Assembly: GCA_965279065.1 (NCBI GenBank)
Contig: OZ257134.1
Coordinates: 2,666,001 to 2,730,000, forward strand
DNA from: JAKAXS01 sp965279065
Lineage (GTDB): Bacteria; Pseudomonadota; Alphaproteobacteria; Rhizobiales; Hyphomicrobiaceae
Direction: 5' to 3'
DNA length: 64,000 nt
Within the stretch, counting starts at the first letter, position 1; each line of letters opens with the position of its first letter. Made by a program: the position numbers and the translations under genes. Below, in pieces: positions 45,630-53,242 of this stretch. The notes beneath the pieces are model-generated. The model was given only the letters and a program-made list of their open reading frames with translations. It was not told the origin of the DNA and did not search any database.

Positions 45630-46670
45630 TTGAGCATCACGCCTTCATCCATCACGATTGCCGGCGCCGGCAGCGTCGGTTGCTACGTCGGCGGTTGTTT
45701 GGCTCTCGCCGGCCGCGACGTCACGCTCCTTGGCCGCCCCGATCTCATGCATGCCGTCGCCGTCAACGGCCTGCGCATTACCGATCGCGATGGCCGTGAC
45801 GCGATCCTGCCCCCCGGTCGCATCGCCACGACCACTGATCCGGCCACGGCATTCGGCCGCGCCACGCTCGTGCTCGTCACAGTGAAAAGCGCCGCCACGA
45901 CAGAAATGGCCAGGCTGATCGCGCGCCACACCCCCGCAGGCGAGACCGTCGTCAGCTTGCAGAACGGCACCGGAAACGCGGCAGCGCTACAGCGCGTTCT
46001 GGGCACGACGGCACAGGTCCTCGCCGGCATGGTGCCGTTCAACATTCTGCAGACGCGCGACGCCGGCGACATCCCCCACATGCACAGGGCCACGAGCGGC
46101 CGCATCCACATCGCCGCCGGTCTGCCGGGCATCGTCAAAACCCTCGACGTCCAGGGCGTGCCGGTCGTGGCGCATCACGACATGACGGCGGTCGCGTGGG
46201 GCAAACTGATCCTCAACCTCAACAACGCCCTCAACGCATTGTCCGGTCTCACGCTGCGTCAACAATTGGCCGACCGCCGTTGGCGTCTCATCCTGGCGGC
46301 CCAGGCCGAAGAAGCCTTGGCCGCGCTGCGCGCTTCCGGCATCAAGCCCGCGCGCATCGATCGCACGAACCCGCGCCTCATGCCTTTGGGTCTGCGGCTG
46401 CCGAACGCGCTCTTCAAATTGGCCTCCGCCGCATTGCCCGCGATCGATCCCACGGCACGCTCCTCAATGTGGGAAGATCTCGAACGCCGGCGCCCCACGG
46501 AGATCGCCTACCTGCAAGGCGCCATCATCGAGCTTGCCGCCAAAGTCGGCACCGATGCCTCCGTCAACAAGCGCATATCCGACCTCGTTCGTGCGGCGGA
46601 AGCCGGCGGCAAGGGAGCACCGGGCCTTGCGCCAGAAGTCGTCGCAGGCGATCTCGTGAAACTGAAATAG
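45630..46670 (+). CDS. 2-dehydropantoate 2-reductase family protein
   Basis: A 346-residue ketopantoate-reductase-like protein: N-terminal Rossmann motif IAGAGSVGCYVGG, VTVKSAAT, SLQNGTGN, and the C-terminal AWGKLILNLNNALNALSG with the catalytic Lys region. The true PanE reaction is NADPH-dependent reduction of ketopantoate to pantoate. The only start is TTG at 45630, with GAGG unusually close, so the start is uncertain. It precedes the FAD dehydrogenase gene by 17 bases. Confidence 0.85.
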   Translation: MSITPSSITIAGAGSVGCYVGGCLALAGRDVTLLGRPDLMHAVAVNGLRITDRDGRDAILPPGRIATTTDPATAFGRATLVLVTVKSAATTEMARLIARHTPAGETVVSLQNGTGNAAALQRVLGTTAQVLAGMVPFNILQTRDAGDIPHMHRATSGRIHIAAGLPGIVKTLDVQGVPVVAHHDMTAVAWGKLILNLNNALNALSGLTLRQQLADRRWRLILAAQAEEALAALRASGIKPARIDRTNPRLMPLGLRLPNALFKLASAALPAIDPTARSSMWEDLERRRPTEIAYLQGAIIELAAKVGTDASVNKRISDLVRAAEAGGKGAPGLAPEVVAGDLVKLK

Positions 46671-46687
46671 CGCGGCACGAGGGCACG

Positions 46688-48346
46688 ATGGATGCGGATG
46701 TCATAGTCGTTGGAGCCGGCCTCGCCGGTCTCACCGCTGCAGTCGAACTCACCGACGTAGGCCGCAAGGTCATCATCGTCGACCAGGAGCCCGAGCAGTC
46801 CCTCGGCGGACAGGCCTTCTGGTCGCTTGGTGGCATCTTCCTCGTCAACACGCCAGAGCAGCGCCGCCCCTGGCTGCGCATCAAGGACAGCTTCGATCTG
46901 GCCTGGAACGATTGGATCGCCACCGCCGGCTTCGACCGCGAGGAAGATCACTGGGCGCGCGAATGGGCCAAGGCCTACGTCGAGTTCGCCTCAGGCGAAA
47001 AACGCGCCTGGATGCATCAGCTCGGCCATCGTTTCCTGAAACTGGTCGGCTGGCCCGAACGGGGGGGCCACGGCGGCAACGGCCCCGGCAACACGGTCCC
47101 CCGTTTTCACATCACCTGGGGCGCCGGTCCCGGCGTTCTGGAGCCATTCGTTGTCCGTGCCGAGGAAGCCCGCAAGCGCGGCCTGTTGACTTACAGGTTC
47201 CGTCACCGCGTCGACCAAGTGGACGTGACCAACGGCACCGTCACCGGCATCTCCGGCGTGATCCTGGAGCCGAGTGACGTCGACCGCGGCAAACCAAGCT
47301 CTCGCACCGAGGTGTCGAGCTTCAAGCTCAGTGCATCGGCGGTCCTCGTCACCAGCGGCGGCATCGGCGGCAATCACGACCTCGTCCGTGCTAACTGGCC
47401 CAAGCGCATCGGCCCGCCGCCCGTGCGTTTGCTGTCAGGCGTTCCCGATCACGTCGACGGCCGCATGCTGGCGATCTCCGAGACCGCCGGCGGCCGCGTC
47501 ATCAATCGCGATCGTATGTGGCACTACGTCGAAGGTTTGGAGAACTGGGACTCGATCTGGACGCGCCACGGCATCCGCATCCTGCCGGGCCCATCCTCGC
47601 TTTGGCTCGACGCCACCGGCAAGCGCCTGCCCGTTCCGTATCTGCCGGGCTACGACACGCTCGGCACGCTGCACCACCTGCGGCAAACCGGTTTCGACCA
47701 TTCCTGGTTCATCCTCACGCGCAAGGTGATCGAGAAGGAGTTCGCCCTCTCCGGTTCTGAGCAGAACACGGCGCTCGTCCGCAAGAGTATGACGGTAATG
47801 ACGAACCTGCTGAGCTCGCGCATTCCTGTCGCCGTGAAGGCCTTCATGGATCACGGCGCCGACTTCATCGTCGAACGCGATGTCGGACAGCTTGCCCGCC
47901 GCATGAACGAACTGACCGGCGAACGGCTCATCGATCCCGCCAAGCTACTGCGCGAGATCGAAGCCCGCGATGCACAGTTGGACCACCCCTACTGCAAGGA
48001 TTTGCAGATCAATGCCATCCGCAACGCCCACGCCTACTTCGGCGATCACGTCGCCCGGGCCGCCAGGCTGCACAAGTTTCTCGATCCGGCAGCAGGCCCC
48101 TTGATCGCCGTCCGTCTCAGCATTCTCACGCGCAAGAGCTTGGGTGGCCTGCAGACCGACCTGACGGGCTCGGTGCTGCGCGGAGACGGCACGCGCCTGC
48201 CGGGGCTGTACGCCGCCGGCGAAGTCGCCGGCTTCGGCGGCGGCGGTATGCACGGCTATCGAGCGCTTGAAGGCACGTTTCTCGGCGGTTGCCTCTTCTC
48301 CGGCCGCACCGCCGCGCGCGGCATCGCAGACGCCATCAAGGATTGA
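46688..48346 (+). CDS. FAD-binding dehydrogenase (KstD/fumarate-reductase flavoprotein type)
   Basis: A 552-residue flavoprotein with a VVGAGLAGLTAAVEL FAD motif at residues ~5-20, SLGGQAFWSLGGIF, a central TSGGIGGNHDLV strand, and the C-terminal LPGLYAAGEVAGFGGGGMHG block. It belongs to the FAD_binding_2 group annotated as FAD-binding dehydrogenases (related to 3-ketosteroid dehydrogenases); the substrate is not known. GAGGG lies 5-6 bases before the ATG. Its 3' end overlaps the convergent peroxidase gene by 11 bases. Confidence 0.87.
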   Translation: MDADVIVVGAGLAGLTAAVELTDVGRKVIIVDQEPEQSLGGQAFWSLGGIFLVNTPEQRRPWLRIKDSFDLAWNDWIATAGFDREEDHWAREWAKAYVEFASGEKRAWMHQLGHRFLKLVGWPERGGHGGNGPGNTVPRFHITWGAGPGVLEPFVVRAEEARKRGLLTYRFRHRVDQVDVTNGTVTGISGVILEPSDVDRGKPSSRTEVSSFKLSASAVLVTSGGIGGNHDLVRANWPKRIGPPPVRLLSGVPDHVDGRMLAISETAGGRVINRDRMWHYVEGLENWDSIWTRHGIRILPGPSSLWLDATGKRLPVPYLPGYDTLGTLHHLRQTGFDHSWFILTRKVIEKEFALSGSEQNTALVRKSMTVMTNLLSSRIPVAVKAFMDHGADFIVERDVGQLARRMNELTGERLIDPAKLLREIEARDAQLDHPYCKDLQINAIRNAHAYFGDHVARAARLHKFLDPAAGPLIAVRLSILTRKSLGGLQTDLTGSVLRGDGTRLPGLYAAGEVAGFGGGGMHGYRALEGTFLGGCLFSGRTAARGIADAIKD

Positions 48347-49496
48347 TGCTCTGAGCCGCCAGCGCGTCGACATTGTCCCCCGTGAGGCTTTCCAGGAACG
48401 CGACGAGATCTGCAATCTCGCCCTCGCCGAGCCCTAGCGCCTTGATCGCCGGATCGAGATTGTCATTGGCCCCACCGCCGGCGTTGTAGAACCGCACGAC
48501 ATCCCCCAGCGTCGCCAGCGAGCCGTCGTGCATGTAGGGACCCGTCACCGCGACATTGCGCAGCGTCGGCGTGCGAAAGCGATAAAGATCCCCAGGCTCC
48601 TGCGTCACCTCATGCCGGCCTCGATCGCCGGCAGCAGCGAAATCGATGGTCGCGCGGGCATTGCGCGGTGCGTTCCGCACCACTCCCTTGTGAACGGCTG
48701 CCGCCACAACGCCCGTGTTGTGCATACGGTTATCTGAAAATAAGGCTTCGGTAGTCCCGACGACATGACACGACGTACATCCGGCCTTTCCCGAGAACAG
48801 CACAAAGCCACGTTGCGCGCTCGCCGACACAGCTTCCTTTTCACCGCCGAACTTCCATCGATCAAACGCCGAGTTACCCGACGCCAGCGTCCGCTGATAG
48901 GCCGCCAGCGCCGCCGCCACATATGCCATACTCGGCCCCTCGCCGAACACGGCACGAAACCCCCGATCATATTCGGGCACAGCTGCCAGACGCTGCTCCA
49001 GATCGGCGAACGTCGCGTTCGCCATCTCGTTGCCCTCGAGCAGTGGCGTGAGAGCTTGCGCCTCCAGCGACGGCGCGGCCCCATCGTGCATCAATGGCGA
49101 CGCATAGCCGACGTTGAGCAACGTCGACGCGTTGCGCCGCAGCGGATGCCCGTCACGGCCCGCCGGTGTCGGTCTGTCGTTCTGCGTGAAACCCTGCCGT
49201 GGATCATGACATGTCGCACACGACATCGTCCCACTGGCCGACAGCCGCTTGTCGGAAAACAATATCCTGCCAAGCCACACGCGGTCGTTATCGATCCTTT
49301 TCCCATTCAGCGCAGGTAGCCCCAACGGCGGTGCGACGGACGCGGAGCGGTCGACCCCATCAGATAACCGCCACATGACGATCAGGAGAGCACCTGCGCC
49401 AATGGCTGCCGCCATCGCACCTGCGCCCCTGCCACGAAGGCGCAAGGTTGCGACTGTGCGTTCCATTCGACTGAGAAGGCTACGGAAGACGTTCAT
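48336..49496 (-). CDS. Di-heme cytochrome c peroxidase / MauG family protein
   Basis: A 386-residue protein with an N-terminal membrane anchor (MAAAIGAGALLIVMW) and two c-type heme sites, CATCH and CTSCH, each in its own domain (N-terminal ~85-220, C-terminal ~225-380). Tail elements TPTLRNVAVTGPYMHDGSLATL fit bacterial di-heme peroxidases and MauG-like enzymes. It works in the periplasm, reducing peroxide or oxidising a protein partner. It is divergent from the isolated pqqA gene, a link that may be chance. The ATG at 49496 is one of several possible starts. Confidence 0.9.
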   Translation of the reverse strand: MNVFRSLLSRMERTVATLRLRGRGAGAMAAAIGAGALLIVMWRLSDGVDRSASVAPPLGLPALNGKRIDNDRVWLGRILFSDKRLSASGTMSCATCHDPRQGFTQNDRPTPAGRDGHPLRRNASTLLNVGYASPLMHDGAAPSLEAQALTPLLEGNEMANATFADLEQRLAAVPEYDRGFRAVFGEGPSMAYVAAALAAYQRTLASGNSAFDRWKFGGEKEAVSASAQRGFVLFSGKAGCTSCHVVGTTEALFSDNRMHNTGVVAAAVHKGVVRNAPRNARATIDFAAAGDRGRHEVTQEPGDLYRFRTPTLRNVAVTGPYMHDGSLATLGDVVRFYNAGGGANDNLDPAIKALGLGEGEIADLVAFLESLTGDNVDALAAQSINP

Positions 49497-49715
49497 CGAG
49501 CGCTTCGTGGATTTACAAGCTTGCTGTCGTTGCAACGATCACGTCTCTAGCCATGGCCTTCGTCTTCACGATCCAACAGTCACAACCGCTGGCTGAGCCA
49601 CCGACATCAGAACCGCTGATCGCTCGTAAGGCAAAATCCGATTGGACGGTAGCGACGACCTCCGTCATCTTGCACCCGTCCGGGCACTCCGGAGCAGCTT
49701 TTAAGGAGGAATATC

Positions 49716-49805
49716 ATGAAGACTTGGATGAAGCCGCAGGTTCGCGAGCAGGAAGTCGGCCTGGAAGTCACGAGCTATCTGCCGGCTGAGATCGACGTCA
49801 TCTAA
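49716..49805 (+). CDS. pqqA: Coenzyme PQQ precursor peptide PqqA
   Basis: A 29-residue peptide starting MKTWMKPQVREQE and ending in AEIDVI. It has the E-V-T-S-Y core (Glu17 and Tyr21) that PqqE and partners cross-link to build pyrroloquinoline quinone; the same core and nearly the same tail are found in Methylobacterium PqqA. A near-perfect AAGGAGGA ends 5 bases before the ATG, and a strong terminator follows at 49826. No pqqB, C, D or E is in the window, so this is a stand-alone copy, either the only precursor or an extra one. Confidence 0.88.
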   Translation: MKTWMKPQVREQEVGLEVTSYLPAEIDVI

Positions 49806-49825
49806 ATCGACGTTTGTGCAGTACG

Positions 49826-49861
49826 ATGGCGGCCAGACCTCTGGCCGCCATTATGTTTTTT
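49826..49861 (+). terminator. Rho-independent terminator of pqqA
   Basis: ATGGCGGCCAG (49826-49836) and CTGGCCGCCAT (49841-49851) form a perfect 11-bp stem with an ACCT loop, then TATGTTTTTT. It may also shape the end of the convergent rlmE transcript. Confidence 0.9.
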
Positions 49862-50585
49862 GCGCCCGGCCACCGCGAAAGCCGGTCGCCAGCACGTAGA
49901 GTTCCGCGCTGTCTGCCCGGCTGGCCGGCGGTTTCACATGTTTCACGCTGCGGAAATTCTTCTTCAGCAGATCCAGCAGATCGCGTTCCGTCCCACCCTG
50001 GAACACCTTGCAAAGGAATGTCCCGCCGGGGCTCAGCACGTCGCAGGCGAAGTGCGCCGCCGATTCCGCCAGCGCCATGATCCGCAAATGATCCGTTCCG
50101 GTATGCCCGACGGTCGGTGCGGCCATGTCCGACAGCACGATGTCCGCATGGCCTTCCCGCAACAGCGCTTTCAGCTGATCTTCCGCCGTCTCCGACGTGA
50201 AGTCTTCCATCAGGATCGTCACACCCGCGATCGCCTCGACGCCGAGATAGTCGATCGCGATGACCTGTCCGCGACCATCTACGGATTTCACGCGATCCGC
50301 AGCGATCTGGCTCCAGCCGCCGGGTGCCGCGCCAAGGTCGATCACACGCTGCCCCGTCTTCAGCAGCCGTTCCTTGTCGTCGATCTCCTGCAGCTTGTAA
50401 GCCGCACGCGATCGCAATCCATCCCGCTTAGACGCCACTACGTAGGGGTCGTTCAACTGCCGCTCCAGCCAGCGTTGCGACGAAGACGTCCGCCGCCGCG
50501 CCGTCTTGACGCGCACACGTAGACTGCGTTGACCACCGCCCGGTCCGCTACCGACCCCACCGCCGGAACTGGCTTTCTTCACCAT
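49851..50585 (-). CDS. rlmE: 23S rRNA (uridine-2'-O)-methyltransferase RlmE (FtsJ/RrmJ)
   Basis: A 244-residue methyltransferase that methylates U2552 of 23S rRNA during 50S maturation. It has RSRAAYKL with the first catalytic Lys, DLGAAPGGWSQ as the SAM site, LSDMAAP with Asp, and LCKVFQGG with the second Lys, the K-D-K-E tetrad ending in SAELYVLATG. The N terminus has a Gly/Ser-rich, basic extension. It follows the ppx/gppA gene by 9 bases, so it is probably the second gene of a two-gene operon. Confidence 0.95.
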   Translation of the reverse strand: MVKKASSGGGVGSGPGGGQRSLRVRVKTARRRTSSSQRWLERQLNDPYVVASKRDGLRSRAAYKLQEIDDKERLLKTGQRVIDLGAAPGGWSQIAADRVKSVDGRGQVIAIDYLGVEAIAGVTILMEDFTSETAEDQLKALLREGHADIVLSDMAAPTVGHTGTDHLRIMALAESAAHFACDVLSPGGTFLCKVFQGGTERDLLDLLKKNFRSVKHVKPPASRADSAELYVLATGFRGGRAQKT

Positions 50586-50594
50586 CGGGATCGC

Positions 50595-51761
50595 CTATCG
50601 CCGCCGCCGCGCCGAACGGTAAACGCCGTCCTCGCGCATCAGAGTCGACAGAATGCCTTCGCGCAATCCGCGATCCGCAACCCGCAGCCGGTCGCAGGAC
50701 CACATCCGCAGGATGGCCTCCAGGATGGCACAACCCGCCAACACCAGATCCGCCCGATCCTCTCCGATGCAGGGCTCCGCCACTCGCTCGTCATAGCTGC
50801 GCGACAGCAGACTGCGCGTGACGTCCTGCACCTCGTCCACGTTGAGCCAGCAGCCGTCGACGCGCGTGCGGTCGTAGCGCGCCAGGCCCAGTTTGATGCC
50901 CGCCACCGTCGTGACCGTGCCCGACGTTCCCAGCAGATGCACGTTGGTGCCAGCGATCTTCTCGGCAAAGCGATGCTTGGCCTCGAACGGGGCGATGAGC
51001 GAGACGACATGCTCCACCATCTGCTCGAAGCTCTCGGCCGTCACATGACGCCCGCCAAACTTCTCCGCTAGCGTCACGACACCCAGCGACAGCGACGTCC
51101 ACGCCGCGATGTGCGAGGGCGCCTCGAAGCGTTCGACATGATGCGTCGGCCGCCCCGGCTCCGCCGGCGCCCTGAGATCGAGCCAGATGAGTTCCGACGA
51201 ACCGCCGCCGATATCAAACACCAACACGAAATCGGCTCGCGGATCGATCAGCGAGGCGCAGCCCGAGACCGCGAGCTTCGCTTCCGCTTCTGGTGTGAGA
51301 ATTTCGATCGCCAGTCCCACTTCGCTGCGCACCCGCTCCAGGAACTCGCCGCTGTTGCTCGCGGCCCGGCACGCTTCCGTTGCCACCAGTCGCGAACGGC
51401 GCACGTCGCTGCGGGCGATCTTGCTGGCACACACGCGTAGCGCATCGATGGTACGCGTCATCGCCGCTTCCGAAAGCGTGCGCGACTGCGAGACGCCCTC
51501 GCCGAGACGGATGATGCGCGAGAACGCGTCGATGACGCGAAATCCGCGCCGTGACGGCCGTGCCAGCAAAAGGCGACAGTTGTTGGTGCCGAGATCGAGC
51601 GCACCATAGACCTCGCCGCGCTCGCGATATTGCCGCTGGTCGTCCCAGGCAGCTGATGGCGTGGCGAACTCCGGTTGCGCGGACAGACCGGGAATGGTTT
51701 CCCGAACCCTGGCACCTATTGTGGGCGAATCTGGCCCTTCATCGTCGCGCAATCCACCCAC
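50595..51761 (-). CDS. Ppx/GppA family exopolyphosphatase / pppGpp phosphatase
   Basis: A 388-residue ASKHA-fold phosphatase: GALDLGTNNCRLLLA as phosphate 1 loop, EACRAASN, the phosphate 2 segment DIGGGSSELIW, then SLGVVTLAEKF and LLGTSGTVTTVA. It would degrade polyphosphate and/or pppGpp. About 50 poorly conserved residues precede the core, and the start is a GTG at 51761 with GGGGA upstream; a later start is possible. It is the first gene of a pair with rlmE, a common Rhizobiales arrangement. Confidence 0.92.
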   Translation of the reverse strand: MGGLRDDEGPDSPTIGARVRETIPGLSAQPEFATPSAAWDDQRQYRERGEVYGALDLGTNNCRLLLARPSRRGFRVIDAFSRIIRLGEGVSQSRTLSEAAMTRTIDALRVCASKIARSDVRRSRLVATEACRAASNSGEFLERVRSEVGLAIEILTPEAEAKLAVSGCASLIDPRADFVLVFDIGGGSSELIWLDLRAPAEPGRPTHHVERFEAPSHIAAWTSLSLGVVTLAEKFGGRHVTAESFEQMVEHVVSLIAPFEAKHRFAEKIAGTNVHLLGTSGTVTTVAGIKLGLARYDRTRVDGCWLNVDEVQDVTRSLLSRSYDERVAEPCIGEDRADLVLAGCAILEAILRMWSCDRLRVADRGLREGILSTLMREDGVYRSARRRR

Positions 51762-51928
51762 GGTGTTGTCCCCAGCGCTTGGATCCGCATATCTGTCAGC
51801 GGGTTAACCCACTGCACAGATCGCTCTCAAGCGGCTTCTGGCTGCATCTGAGGACAGAGTGTAACAGTTCGCCTGTCTGCGTAAATAGAGCAAAGTTCGC
51901 GCCACCCTTAACGACCGCAAAGGCTGCC

Positions 51929-52738
51929 ATGCGATCGACTGCGTTCCGACGAGTGTTGAAGCTGTCGTTTCTTGTGGTGGTTGTCTCCACGTCGGCATCC
52001 GCCCAAGACGGCGCCGACACGACGGCTACAGATCGCCAACGGCTTGTTGCCGCCTATCCCGATGCCCTGGAGCGCATCGACGGCGACACGCTCGTCTGGC
52101 GCGACGGCACGCGCACGCCGATGAGCGACGGCCAGGCGACCAAACCCTTCGCGACGTGGCTTGCCAACCCCGACCTCGACGATATCTTCGCCATCCCCTA
52201 TCCCTCCGGCGATCCAAAGCCACCCGCCAAGGACAGCGACCCCGGGCGAGCCCGCCCCGCCGCATTGTTCGACAAGATGTACGGCGACTGCCGCAAGGGC
52301 GACGTCGAGAAAAATCTCGTGACCGTGCGCTGGTTGCCGCGCAAGACCAATCAGCGCCTGCGCGTCACCCGCATCAACGGCGTCGACCGGAAGCTCGCCG
52401 CCGTTTCCGACGACCTCGACGCTCTCCCCGCCCGCTTCGACACATACCTGTTCCCCGCCGCGGGTGCCTACGTCTGCCGCACGATCGCCGGCACCGATCG
52501 CACGTCGGCCCACGGCCAGGGCATTGCCGTGGACATCGCGCTGAAGCACTCGCACTATTGGCGCTGGTCGAAACCCGACTCAAGTGGCGCGATTGCCTGG
52601 CGCAACGACATACCTTTGGAAATCGTCCGCATCTTCGAGAAGCACGGCTTCATCTGGGGTGGCCGCTGGTACCACTACGACACGATGCACTTCGAATATC
52701 GCCCCGAGCTTCTGCCCCCCGCCGGCAGCAAGCCGTGA
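51929..52738 (+). CDS. M15-family D,D- or L,D-peptidase (exported)
   Basis: A 269-residue protein with a signal peptide (LKLSFLVVVVSTSASAQ). The metal site follows the M15 pattern: SAHGQGIAVDIA gives His and Asp of HxxxxxxD, and WYHYDTMHFEYRPE gives the later catalytic and zinc residues. It would cut peptidoglycan peptides or D-alanyl-D-alanine in the periplasm. AAAGG lies 6 bases before the ATG at 51929. It is the last backbone gene before the tRNA. Confidence 0.85.
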   Translation: MRSTAFRRVLKLSFLVVVVSTSASAQDGADTTATDRQRLVAAYPDALERIDGDTLVWRDGTRTPMSDGQATKPFATWLANPDLDDIFAIPYPSGDPKPPAKDSDPGRARPAALFDKMYGDCRKGDVEKNLVTVRWLPRKTNQRLRVTRINGVDRKLAAVSDDLDALPARFDTYLFPAAGAYVCRTIAGTDRTSAHGQGIAVDIALKHSHYWRWSKPDSSGAIAWRNDIPLEIVRIFEKHGFIWGGRWYHYDTMHFEYRPELLPPAGSKP

Positions 52739-52951
52739 GGCGCACCGGCGACGTGCAGGCGAGCCAGATCAGCCACGAACGGCACGTGCGGCTCGCCAGA
52801 AGGGGAGTTTCGGCCACTGCCGCGCAGCGTGCCGCCCCCCGCAACGCTTTGTCTCGGGCTTCAGCCGCCCTACGGGGCAGCGCTTGAACTGGTGGCCCCT
52901 ACCTGTTATATCGCGCCCTCCAGGGCTCCCGGGGCTCTCGATCCTAGGCAT

Positions 52952-53025
52952 TGGGGGATCGTCTAATGGTAGGACTGCAGACTCTGACTCTGCCTGTCTA
53001 GGTTCGAATCCTAGTCCCCCAGCCA
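52952..53025 (+). tRNA. tRNA-Gln (anticodon CUG), CCA encoded
   Basis: The cloverleaf folds fully: acceptor TGGGGGA/TCCCCCA, D-arm GTC...GAC with TAATGGTAG loop, anticodon stem GCAGA/TCTGC with loop CTCTGAC (anticodon CTG), T-arm CTAGG-TTCGAAT-CCTAG, discriminator G, then encoded CCA. It marks the edge of the mobile island to its right. Confidence 0.95.
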
Positions 53026-53242
53026 CACAGTCTACCGGTTCCAGACGTCTCAACCGGACGGTTCACTTGCGCGACAATAGCGTGAAAAATCCGATAGTTA
53101 TTCGTTAGCCGTTTGACCATTCTAGAAGGAGCAGACTTCTGTTACATGATCTCACCACGAGTTTGCGCAGACGTCTCCGAAGGCGAATTTGCGGGTGACA
53201 GTTTGGCAGCAGGTTACGGCGGTAACCGACGTCAACCAGGAT

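Noticed and set aside
46196..46687. Extension of the FAD dehydrogenase frame to 46196
   Set aside because: The extension lies wholly inside the reductase gene in another frame, and the FAD motif begins right after the ATG at 46688, which has its own ribosome site.
49553..49789. 78-codon frame overlapping pqqA
   Set aside because: It overlaps the well-supported pqqA in another frame and has no ribosome site or family resemblance.
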